A stretch of DNA of 64,000 nucleotides, taken from positions 3,150,501-3,214,500 of the forward strand of contig SMMW01000087.1 in the NCBI GenBank assembly GCA_004794655.1, given 5' to 3'. The notes below the pieces were generated by a model. That model was not told the DNA's origin, searched no databases, and was given only the letters and a program-made list of their open reading frames with translations. A program made the position numbers and the translations under genes. Of this stretch, positions 12,440 through 23,044 are shown one piece after another. The DNA is from Marisa cornuarietis (taxonomy: Eukaryota; Mollusca; Gastropoda; Architaenioglossa; Ampullariidae). Position 1 is the stretch's first letter; each line of letters opens with the position of its first letter.

Positions 12440-14890
12440 TGTAGTCAGTTGATGTTTCTAACGATCTGTCATCTGACTGTTACTGTGTACTGATCGAACT
12501 TAATCGCAAATATCCATCATCGGTGCCAGCTTTTAAGACTCACTCGTTCGTTACACAGTGTTGATAGACTGGCATTCAAAGCACAGCTTCATATGGCTCT
12601 GCTCCAGCCACCCTCTGTTGAGCAACTTGACTGTGTTTTGTGTAGAGTGGTTGATGACCACGCCCCAGTGTCTCGATGTCTGATGCGCCAGTCCAGATGT
12701 GCTCCTTGGTATTCACAGATCCGTGTCGAACTCCGTGACCTGACGCGCACTCGTCGGCGAGCTGGACTCACCATCCACAAAGAGACTGATAACGCCGCAA
12801 AGCGAGGTGTTGCAAAATGTATCAACAAAGAAAAAACATCATATTGTCAGGTCCAAATAATTAATTGCACCTCTTCCAAGATGCTTCGCGACATCTGCAG
12901 TCGAATGAGTGGAGTTCGCAAGGCAATGCCATTGCCCACTGTCTACCCTGCTTCACAGCTGCCGAATTTATTTGTGATTATTTCGCTAACATGATATCAG
13001 ACATTCGATCATCCTTGGACTTGATGTCGGCACCTGACAGCATCTCTCTGACCATATTTTGGCCAGTCTCTGAGGCCGATATAAAGGCGATTATTCTGAA
13101 ATCCAAGCCAACAATTTGCAAGCTAGATCCACTAACCACAAGCCTTTTTCTTGAGTGATTAGATATTTTACTTCCTGCCATCACAAACATTGTAAATGTC
13201 AGCTTGTCATCCGGTGTTTTCCATCTTTGTTTAAAAATGTCCTGGTGAGGCCACTACTTAAGAAATCCACGGTTGACCTCAACGTGCTGAATAACTACCG
13301 CCCGGTTTCCAACTTGTCTTTTCTCTCAAAGATCATAGAGAAAGTAGTTTTGACACAGCTTTGTGCATGTTTACAAGAACACCAGCTCATCCCTCAACCT
13401 CAGTTAGCATATAGACCTTTTCACAGTACCGAAACTACTCTAATTAAAGTGACCATCGACATATTATCTACCCTTGACAGTGGTGATGTTTCTGCCATAT
13501 CTCTACTGGACCTGTCTGCTGGATTCAACACTATGGACCACTCTCTGCTCCTTCATAGACTCCACATCCTCTACGGAATTTCTGGACCTACACTGGGGTG
13601 GTTCAACTCCCATCTCACTGATAGGATGCAGACTGTGTTCGTTGATGGTCAAACATCTCGCCCTGTTCCACTTTCTTGTGGGGTCTCCCAAGGCTCAGTA
13701 TTTATTTTGTTGTATACCAAACCACTTCCATTATGCATCCAGAATCACCATGTTTCTCACCAATCATCTGCTGACGACGCGCAGCTTTACTGCTGCACTC
13801 CACCTGATGAGTGTCACTCTGCAACTAGCACTCTAGAAGCCTGCATTAGAAACATCAAGGGCTGGATGGTAAAAAAAAAAAAGCTTAAACTAGACGATGA
13901 TAAAACGCAAGCCCTTTTATGTTCTAGAACAGTGGTTTTCAAACTTTTCGAGACGCGTACCACTTTCGAAAATTCGAATTGACCGAGTACCACCTCTAGA
14001 CCCTACATACAACCCCCGTAAAATATATATATATAGATTCTTTTATTTTGGCGCATGGTGCTCGCGTACCACCCATAATACCTTTGTGCACCACTAGTGG
14101 TACGCGTACCACAGTTTGAAAACCTCTGCTCTAGAAGATGAAATCAACCTTCCCTCGTCAGTTTGCCCAGTCACATCAAGGTGGGCGAAACCAACATCAT
14201 CTTTATGTCATCCGTCAGGAATCTGGGATTCACTATTGATGCAGACATGACCCTTAATCAACAAGTTACAGCTGTCTGTCAGTCTGTGTATTATAATAGA
14301 CAAGTTACAGCTGTCTGTCTGTCTGTCTGCCTACTATGAGCTCCGTAAGATCAGTGCTATCCGTCATTTTCTCTCTACACGCGCTAACAGCACTCTTGTC
14401 TGTGTGTTTGTTCTTTCTCGACTTGACTACTGCAACTCCTTGCTTGCCGGCTGCCCCGTATACCTTCTTCACAAACTCCAGAAAGTACAGAACTCCGCTG
14501 CACGTCTGGTGCTTAGAGCCAGGAAAAGGGACCATGTCACTCCTCTCCTTTGTTCTCTACACTGGCTACCCATCTGTTCTCGCATTCAGTACATACTGTC
14601 TGTGCTGTGTTTTAATTTCTTTGCAGGCTCCTGTCCTGAATATTTCTCTGAACTTCTATTTTCTTACATTCCAGCTAGACAACTCCACTCCTCGTCTGAC
14701 GACCTTCTCCTAACTATTCCTGTCACCAGAGCAAAAACATATGGTCACAAGATTTTTAGTTACTGTGAAGCGAAACAATGGAACTCTTTCCTTTTCCTTA
14801 TCCGCCACCTACCCACCATTGAATCCTTTAAACGTGCACTGAAAATTCACCTCTTAAAACATTACTCCCAACACCAGTTCCCACAATGCT
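12440..14890 (+). mobile_element. Decayed L2/CR1-like LINE, ORF2 remnant
   Basis: The plus strand encodes a broken non-LTR retrotransposon ORF2 in several frames. Around 12590-12940 is the linker typical of L2/CR1 elements: DDHAPVSRC, APWYSQIR, a basic RTRRRAGLTIHK and CINKEKTSY. Around 13230-13930 is the reverse transcriptase: LLKKSTVDLNVLNNYRPVSN, FLSKIIEKVVLTQL, a degraded LDLSAGFNTMDH, CGVSQGS, and a YADD-type box decayed to SADDAQLYC, then GWMVKKKKLKLDDDKTQALL. After an inserted MITE the C-terminal part continues: SRLDYCNSLLAGCP, KLQKVQNSAARLVLRARKRDHVTPLL, LHWLP and a stop at about 14890. Frame changes, internal stops and a shortened segment before the SADD box show it is dead. The endonuclease is mostly missing upstream, so the copy is 5' truncated or eroded. 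Confidence 0.9.
13930..14128. mobile_element. hAT-like MITE nested in the LINE
   Basis: A 199-bp element begins cagtggttttcaaact and ends agtttgaaaacctctg, so its ends are inverted repeats differing at one of 16 positions. It is flanked by 8-bp duplications, ttctagaa (13922-13929) and ctctagaa (14129-14136), with one mismatch. This TIR type and TSD length are characteristic of hAT transposons. It has no coding capacity. It interrupts the LINE reverse transcriptase just after its DDDKTQALL motif, so it inserted after the LINE. Confidence 0.9.
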
Positions 14891-15055
14891 AGTCCTTTTT
14901 TTCACACTTTTCCCCCTTTCCCGCTGATTGCTACTTCCCTGCTCATCTTCCTTTGCTTTTTCTGTATTTGTTTTTATTCATATTCAGTACTATTGTTTCT
15001 TCTTTCGTAGTACACATGACCTTCACCTACAGATTAGTATGTACATGGACTACAT

Positions 15056-15237
15056 CAGCGTTTCTCAACCTTTTACTTGTGACGCCCCCCCCCCCCAGAC
15101 GAATAAAGGTACGTCCGGGCGCCCCCCTTAGCCACTAATACCTATATGAGATATGAGAAAATGACCGCCTTTGCGGCCCCCTTTTCAGCAGTTTGCGCCC
15201 CCCTTGGGGGGCGCGCCCCCCAGGTTGAGAACCGCGG
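15056..15237. mobile_element. hAT-like MITE, copy 1 of a family
   Basis: This 182-bp element runs from cagcgtttctcaacc to ggttgagaaccgcgg, so its ends are near-perfect inverted repeats. It is flanked by a perfect 8-bp duplication, gactacat (15048-15055 and 15238-15245). Its body has C- and G-rich palindromic segments and no coding potential. A second copy at 29892-30068 differs by only a few substitutions plus C-run length. It sits about 410 bp upstream of the start codon of the four-exon gene. Confidence 0.93.
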
Positions 15238-15648
15238 GACTACATGCTTTACGGATATTCTGTTTTTAAACCAACCCATTCTAATGTGGGTGAAAGTTAA
15301 GTCTGTAACGGAATTCTCGACAGCAGCGGCAGACAGGGTAGGAAGGATCCGGGTGTAAAAAACTGAACAGATCCTATAGTCACTGGCTTGTTTGTCACTG
15401 TGCGGCGTGCGAGTCACAACCGTCAGCAGACAGCGCACTCGGGGTGCACCGTCTCTCCGGGTCAACAAACGCGGTGTACAAGTCACGTGATCAGTCTTGA
15501 TAACGACCGACGGTTCGTATTTGTTCGCAGCTGGATCAAGATCACGTATCAAGAACTGTCCTTGTATCCAGGCGTCACTGACGGTTACCTTATTTTAGAC
15601 ACTGTGTGGCGATATCAACACTACACTGGAGGATAAAGACGCTCCATC

Positions 15649-17575
15649 ATGGCGGAGAGTGCCGGGGACATCTGGCTGGTACCAATGGGCGATGAGCTGT
15701 TTCAGTTTTTCCAAGCACGTCCCCAACTAAGCCATGCAATCCTAACAAGAAAGGGCAGAATCACTGCCAGGGAGGTCATTACCAGCTTCGGGGACAACGG
15801 GTACCTGTCAGACACCTTCTGTATCGGCGAGGTGATACAGCGGGACAAGGTGCTGGTCAGAGAGACGCTGGTTTGCAACGGGCGAGGAAACTGCCAGCGA
15901 CTGTGTGGCGGCTTCGGGCAGTGCATGAAGGGTGAGTCACCATCCCCCACTCTTGTCAGACCTCAGCTTGGAGTTATCACCCGACAGACACATGACAAAC
16001 CTTTATTTACGAAGAATAAGCAAAAGTTATGCTTTTTTTTAAACATCCACCCCTCGATCTAAGTAGAAGAAACTGAAACACTACATTATTACAAAACAGA
16101 CATTAAAATCACAAGAGAGAAAAATGAGGATATGTACGAAGATGTAGGTTGTCTGAATTGACAGGATTACGATGTGTTGACTAATGAATAAGTAGTAACA
16201 TGTGGTACATGCTCATTTTGTCAATGTTAGTAAAAGATGTTGGGTGAGAAACGTATGTAAGTGATCAGAGGTTTTGATGCAGATGTTGGAGGAGTCCTGC
16301 TTTGACCTTGTATAGACTGGATTCCGTTTGCTGGAGATGTAAAGGAAGGTTGTTCCAAAGAACACTACCTGAATGCTTCAGGTTCGTCTTGAAGAGGTCG
16401 ATTGGGAGTTAATTGCAGAAACGTTAATGAATTATAGCAATTATGTGTTCGAACAGATCGAAGAATCTGGGTCCGATCCCACTAAGCTAGGGGGCGGGGG
16501 CGGTTGCATCGGTTAAACTTAGGCCTGTTACTAAATTTGAAGTTCCGTCCAGTTCTGGTGAGATAAATAGTGTCAACTGCCGGCCCCCATCCCCTATATC
16601 AAATGTGTTCCCGGACGAGAACAGATATTTTTGTTGTTACTGTTGTTTGTTTTTATTTAAACACAGCAAACAATAGTGAAAGAATGCTGACTGAACAAGG
16701 ATCACGCGAAGGAAGCTGGTTTCCAGAATGTCCGAGTTCGTTCGGGAGAACACATTACAACAATCATAAATCATTCCACAGTAACAAGTAACTAAGAAAT
16801 AAAAAAAAATAATTTTGGTTCAATGATTTGTAGAAGACATTCTGCGTCACTGTAAGCTAAACAATGTTATCCAGAGAAAGATTTATAACTGCAACAAGGT
16901 GTTATCTAGTGCTCTGCTTGTTCTCTCCACTGCCATGGGTTTCCTTTCTCAGTAAATCCTTGTGCTACATAATAATAATAATCATCTGTGAGTTTGTATA
17001 GCGGGGCTCCCTGGCCAAAGCCTGGCGCTTAACAAACATAAAATACAAAAGAAAGACGAAACTCCTGCGGCTCTTTCATCATAGTTAACGGAAGATGTGT
17101 CGTTGCTCTGCTGGGTGAAGACTTCATAGAACAAGATGTTGATCTCGTACACTTGCAATCTACAGGTCGTGAAGGTGCTTCTTCCTTGGCGAACGCTGAA
17201 GAAAAACAATCGTTAGTCCATTATAGCGATGACTAGAGAAGCCGTTATGACGTCAGGTGGAGAAGACGACGAGAACGCCGAAAGTCATATTTTGCTGGGA
17301 AAATACTACAAAATAATGAAACAGTGTTGAAATAAGAGAATATAAGGTTCAGCACTGTAATAATAACTATTTCAGAGTTGAACGATAGTAACATATTATA
17401 AAATATGAAATACGAAAAGATCACATTCTTATCGCTCAGATTATCTAAGACAGTATTAGTACGCAAGGGAACTGAACTCTCATGGTCTGACTCACACATT
17501 GTAGTTTTATTAGTGGTTTGTAGTCTTGTAACTTTCTTAACAGTATTGCAAATTTATTTATGTTTCTGTAAACTA

Positions 17576-17643
<68 letters not shown>

Positions 17644-19608
17644 GATTAAACTGTTTCAAACTTTAAAGAACATCTTATAGTCTCGAGATACTTTTGTTCC
17701 ATAATTGAATGTTTTCCCCATTCAGTGACTTTGTGTCCTGACCCTGTTATTTGAGAGAGGCATGTTTCAAGTTGATATTACACACTGACACGTCGTAATA
17801 TCAACTTGAAACATGCTTCTTGACGTGTACCGTCATCTTTATATGACACACTGTTTCGTTATCTTAGTGACAGGGAGGGTTCAGTCAGTAAGGTGCCACT
17901 AACCTTAGCGAAGACTCAGAACTGCTTGCCGTTTGCAGACTGCCAAGAGAGACGGAAGAGAGGGAGCCTGGGGCATCGCTGCAGGTTGAAAGTCAAGCTG
18001 ACGATGTCCACTGATCACTTCGGCACGTGGAAAGTTGTTGTCTCAGGCCGACATGTGCCCCCTGGACGTGTGTGGCGACCACCAACAAAGTCTGCTTTAA
18101 CAGATCTTGAGGTCAGCGGGGTTTTTTTTTTTTAGAAATCATTTTAGAAATACGCATTTAGAGGTACGCAATTTTACACACCTACTTTAAGTCTGAGTTC
18201 CTTCCGGTGACGAGGTCGTATGTATGTAGTAAACTGACATAAAGATCGTACATTTTCAATTTATTTGTTTATTAGCATATATCGAAAGCTTGCTATTGGA
18301 AAAGATAGAACTCTGCTATCCAGCATCGTGCTCTGGCATCCTATCCTCAAGTATTGGAAGCGTGACCGATCTCTGAACTCGATATTGACGATAACCGTTA
18401 GCTGACATTTGACCTCAGCCTCTCCAGTCTGCATGTTGTGGTGTTGCATCCCCATGACTCAGCTCATCAGCCTAGTACTCGGTCCACACCCCTCATGAGG
18501 ACAGTGCGAGCGACACATCAGACTGAGAGTGTTTTGTCCCTTCAGACAGTCCACTCCGAGTCTCAATAAAAGATGGCGCTCATGACACGAAATGTTATAT
18601 ATGTCAGGTTTGCTATTATCAGAAAAACAAAGAGTGCGTCATCGTATAGCTGTAATCAGCAAAACAACATGAGTTCATCATGCAACTGTGGTACAGACTG
18701 GAAGTGTACGAGTTACGAGTACCCACCTTTCATTTGACATTATTCTTCTGTTTACCCAGAAACGCCAGGACCTGGAGGAAGCGTGGTTAGCAGGCTACCA
18801 GAATGCCCGTGAGATCTCCTTGGCAGTGGGGAATGACACAGTCACAAAGGCCGAGATTCAGAATTTTATTCGGTATGGCATTTTTAGTTTCCTATGTGGT
18901 GGCGTTTGTTAATTCTCATTAAACGAATGACCTGGTTGGTTTTTTTAGGTTTTTTTTTACGAGGACACGATGCAGTCAGCCTTACTACTCTCACATTTAG
19001 TTCAGTCACAGGTAAGTTCAGGAAACTGTGGACCTGTTGGTACCAGGTATTTTTCAGTTAGCCGCACCCGTGACAGTCACGATACAGTTCAGAGAAATAG
19101 CTGCGATGAAATCAGTGTTTACAGTGGCGTAGGAACCTGGGGGGCAAGGGGGGTAGCCGCCCCCCCCCCAAAAAAAAAGATCCTGGGAAGGCAAGAATGT
19201 GAACGTTATTCATTGTCAGCATGGCGCTTGCCCCCCCCCCCCCAAAGCCGAGCATCTTCCTACGCCACTGGTTTAGCCACGGACGTATTGGTTTAGCGAC
19301 TTTTGTAAAAAGAGAAAACTTTAAAGATAATGAGACCATGCTAGACAAATCAAACGTGGCTTAAAACTTTTTTTTTTTATCCTACTTTCAGTACCAAACG
19401 GCGACAGCTTCAGACAGTCGCTTGGCGATCACATCAACTTCCGAGGTCCCCTGATATGTCACTTCCTCCGGCGCTTCTGCAGTCCGCCCCAGAGGTTTCA
19501 CGTGCCCCAGAGGTTCCACTTGCCTCAGAGGTCCCACGTGCCCAGCATCCTGCTCCTGTCCCAGTGCTAGTACCGTACTCTGTCGATGACACAGACTCGG
19601 AGAGCTAA
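15649..19608 (+). CDS. Unrecognised 261-residue protein with a Cys/His cluster, four exons
   Basis: Coding exons are 15649-15931, 17939-18111, 18760-18872 and 19392-19608. The start is supported by an in-frame TAA 15 nt upstream and a good context (catcATGG). All introns are GT/AG and phases 1, 0 and 2 match, giving 786 nt including TAA. I do not recognise the family. Residues 1-94 are compact and mixed (GDIWLVPMGDELFQFF, GRITAREVITSFGDNGYLSD, IGEVIQRDKVLVRETLVCNG). Residues 75-112 contain C-x5-C-x3-C-x5-C-x3-C and a later H-x-C, followed by a strand-rich stretch ending GTWKVVVSGRHVPPGRVWRPP, a layout reminiscent of WRKY/GCM1-FAR1/FLYWCH-like zinc folds. Residues 153-190 (RQDLEEAWLAGYQNAREISL..VTKAEIQNFIRTKRRQ) look helix-turn-helix-like. 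The tail has three imperfect (A/S)(P/S)EV(S/P) repeats and an acidic end. Transposon-derived or DNA-binding roles are guesses; the exon structure is the secure part. Confidence 0.8.
17578..17641. repeat. (TG)n microsatellite
   Basis: About 32 uninterrupted TG dinucleotides inside the first intron of the unrecognised gene. Confidence 0.97.
17760..17816. repeat. Perfect 22-bp inverted repeat with 13-nt spacer
   Basis: The left arm at 17760-17781 (starting gcatgtttcaagttg) is the exact reverse complement of the right arm at 17795-17816, with 'acactgacacgtc' between them. A transcript from either strand would fold into a hairpin of microRNA-precursor-like size. It lies in an intron about 120 bp upstream of an exon. 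It could equally be a remnant of a palindromic transposon. Confidence 0.9.
19122..19270. mobile_element. Short TIR element (MITE) with CAGTGGCGTAGGAA ends
   Basis: The 149-bp element begins cagtggcgtaggaa and ends ttcctacgccactg, a perfect 14-bp inverted repeat. Both sides are flanked by the direct repeat gttta (19117-19121 and 19271-19275), suggesting a 5-bp target duplication. Its interior carries long C runs and an A run. 'CAGTGGCGTAG' ends are common among hAT-like MITEs, but a 5-bp duplication is not the usual 8 bp, so the superfamily is open. It lies in the third intron of the unrecognised gene. Confidence 0.8.
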
Positions 19609-22600
19609 GCGCTATGTTAGCTCGGTGTGTGAGCTTAATGTTGGTGGTACTTTCCTGACAGAGTCCGCTCCCTCGGGTATCCTCCAAGAGATTCCTGAGC
19701 CACATTCTCTACTTCCGGTCAATCACGCCGCGCTAACGCTCACAGTAAAAAATGAACGAAAAGAAAAAAAATGCCCAAGGCACTTGCTGCTGTGTCCGAA
19801 CAATGGTGGCATGGAAGTGAACTGTTTTCACTCATTTCTAACGTTGTAGCCATAGACGATTTGCCAGGAAATGCAGGACTTTTGCTTTTATGGTGATAGC
19901 GTGGAAAGTATGTTGCTCGCTGGACATGAGTGCGTTGTCCACTCCATAGGATGTTCCACCGAGAGTCAGAAAAAGCGAGGTGTAGAAGTGTTGAAGTATA
20001 GAGGTGCAGAAGGGTACTATGTGTACTGGGTGGGAAGTTGTTTTACGTTAATGTTGGGTGGTAACACAGTGACGAGCCATGTTCAGAGTACAATATAAAG
20101 AGTACCATTTGATAAGCTCCGGGCAGCGAAAAGCGAAAAGCATAAGTAGTTTAGAAAATTCCTGGAGCAGGATGCAGGAAAGCACAAAACACACGTGACA
20201 CGACAAATCTGATCTGATCTGCAATAATGTAGAGAAGAAGCGCATGGTCCGAAGAACAGGAAAAAAAAAAGAAGAAGAATGAAATTTTCAGTGAGATAGG
20301 GAAGATTTAATCATGTAAGCCGAAGAAGTGTAGACAAGATGGCCAAGACGAAGAAATTAAGAAGAATCATTTCTGGCACTACATTGCAGAACCTTCATTA
20401 GCCAAGCACTGATTTCAGGGTGAGAGGGCGCGGATAAAACACGAATCGCGGCGACACCCAGGAATCGCTCAAGTGGAGGTAAGCAAAAAGAGTCGCTATG
20501 TACTTGCTGTGGCAGATGAATGGGTGCGGTAATTAGATTTCGAACGCCGCCCACGACATGTTCTTGTGCGTCTCGCAGCAGACAATGCGGGGGGTGGGGG
20601 GGGTGAGACACGGAGGAGGACCAGTACAGCACTGCAACCACCTCACATCAGCGATTGAATACTACAGCGGAACACAATGGCTGCCTCTCCGGGGACTTAT
20701 TCTAAGCCAGCAATAGTATTTTCCGTGTGGACGTTATGTATGACACTAGTTCAAAGAATTCAGTGACATTCAAACCTCAGAAAAGTATTTCTACTTGTCA
20801 TATTTAATATGATCGGGCAACTTTGTCCCTTTTTATATTACGGCTGCAGTATCTGGTCTAAATGTTCGCCTGACGTGATATGATGGTAGTCGGTATTTGT
20901 ATCTCCCAATAATAAACTGGATAATGAGTTATGGGTGTAAATGTGTGAGTGTTTATTCAGATATAGATGGCAGTCTCGTATGCAGCTGATAATACGTTTG
21001 ACGATAAACCTTGTATTCTTCGCTCAGTTTTGAACACACTGAGCATAAATCGCTAATTTTCAAGATCGAAATTTAATGAACTACATAGACTGGTAACATT
21101 ATAGTCTCCCAGGCGACATCCACTTTCCAAAGAGGATTCAACCCCCAACCTTCCCCTACCAGCATTGTTAGAACTTCTTGCACGGTTACATGACAAACGT
21201 TGGACAGCGCCGGGACATATGTCGAAGCGTTGGTCAGCACTGGAACACATACATGTACTATTATTTACAAGGTGCGACTCACTACCATGCAGGCCGTGGA
21301 CGGGGGTAGAGAAAGAAGGGGGCCTTCGGTCCCAAAGGTGGAGTCAACAATGAGGCAGCCTCGTTGACAGAAGCAACCTGAACGTGTGTTGTCGCGTATC
21401 CAAGTGCCGGACTGTCATTTCCGTGCAACTTGCGATGTGGAAATGATCGGTTAATACGCAACTCCCAGTCAAGCTTAGCAATACAATCGCCCCCATTATC
21501 CAGTTTGTGCTCTGCTGTTCTGGCTGGTCATTAACCATCTAACTGCTAGCGGCAAGCACGAAGCCAGGCAAACACAAAATAAGACAAACAAGCACATAAT
21601 TCCGTGAAGCGATGAGCAAAACGTGAAAACTGCGCTGAGGATGCTTTTTTTGGGGGGTGGGGGGAGGACAGACATTCTCATTTTTAGTCCTTGTCAAAAC
21701 GTGGAGCAATTGAATGCAATCGGATGCCTTTGAATGAGGGAAAAAATATTAGGATTAAATAAAAAATCATAGCAATATTTTGTCAAACCCTTTCACTCTC
21801 GACTTTTGATTTTCAAGCGATCTCCTGGGCTCTTTCTAGATGGTTCCAGGAAAGGTTTGAGAGGTTTACAGCACGGGTGGTGGTATCTTCCACTCTTCAT
21901 TCTGTGAGCTGTACATTCTGCGCACCCTCAAAACAGTGCGTGTTACTCCCCTCCCGCTACTCTACTGCTGTCCGTCAGCCGCGTCCAGGTCGACCGCCAA
22001 GAGGGCCGTGTTGCTGAGCGCACGCGAGGCACCACCACAGTGCTGTGCACAAACTTGCCCACGTTCCATGCGCACATCTTAACACGCGATTTTAACTACA
22101 GACTAACCAGAGTGAAGATAACAATCTAAATTCTAAGGGTAAAAGCCTCTGCTTCACTCGCGAGGTATAGACATTTGAAAATGGCAGGCCTCAATTTTAC
22201 GACCTCCTAAAAGATGGTTGGCTGATTGGGCGACACTTCATTAGCATGTTGGATGTTCTCACATTGGATGCGGTGACAGTGATGTCAACAGTACTCGGGT
22301 CAATTCACTGGTGCTTTTCTATATATATATTTTTTTTTTTTATAAGTTCACTCAGCATTTTACTAAGAAACTAATGACAGTAATGCGCTGAGCAGACCGC
22401 TATTAACTGTGAGCTTAGATTTGCTTAGGCATGAGTTCAATTCAATAAACAGTAATATTTCTATCTTATAAAGGATTAAAAAAAAAAAGCTTTTAGGCAG
22501 AGCACAGCAATTTAAGATGGGCTTATGGCCATAATTTATCATGAACATAGCAAACTTCACAACCACTATAACTGGTCCACACCAACCTACACACTGAAGC

Positions 22601-23044
22601 CAAAATGAAAAGGTTAAGACTTTTACAAATTTTACTGTGCAGCCCAAGATGTGCTTGATTCTTTTCAAATCCATTTACACACAATTACTCATGCATGCAT
22701 TCTCACACCCTGTCCTGTCAACTCTCTTCCAAAAGACTTTAACACTGTACTTATATTTTTTTTAAAACTCACCTGATCAAAAAGTTTCCCAAAGATCTGT
22801 CACAACAACAGCCATTATTCATTTCTCTAACATAGAATCCATTCATAAAGGAGTCTCAACAATGAAAAAAAAAAAAGGTGTAAGTGCAACTTTTAGGAAG
22901 CCTGGAAAAGGTTGAGAAAGCTGAAAGTGTTGTTGCAAGCTTTCCTTACACAACGCCTCTCGCACAGGGTCAATGTTATGTGAACTGCCCAAATGTTTCA
23001 ATCAAAAGGTTGAAACTGGAGAGCCAGGAAGACAAATATTGCTG
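19609..23044. other. Convergent intergenic region between the unrecognised gene and bystin
   Basis: Two genes point into this stretch, so it contains both 3' untranslated regions. I could not fix either polyadenylation site. A minus-strand frame at 20357-20641 and small frames elsewhere show no family resemblance. There is a poly-G/C patch near 20589-20605 and an A/T-rich stretch near 22320-22490. I recognise nothing else. Confidence 0.5.

Larger units (their letters stand above)
15932..17938. other. First intron of the unrecognised gene
   Basis: This intron holds a dispersed repeat fragment near 16975-17040 (ataataataatcat... tagcgggg... ggcgcttaacaaa). It also holds a (TG)n tract at 17578-17641 and a 22-bp perfect inverted repeat at 17760-17816. 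The acceptor is gccgtttgcag|AC. No other exon is needed to keep the phase. Confidence 0.7.

Noticed and set aside
20357..20641. 94-codon minus-strand frame with a vaguely transposase-like look
   Set aside because: I could not match any catalytic motif, and there are no TIRs or target duplications around it.
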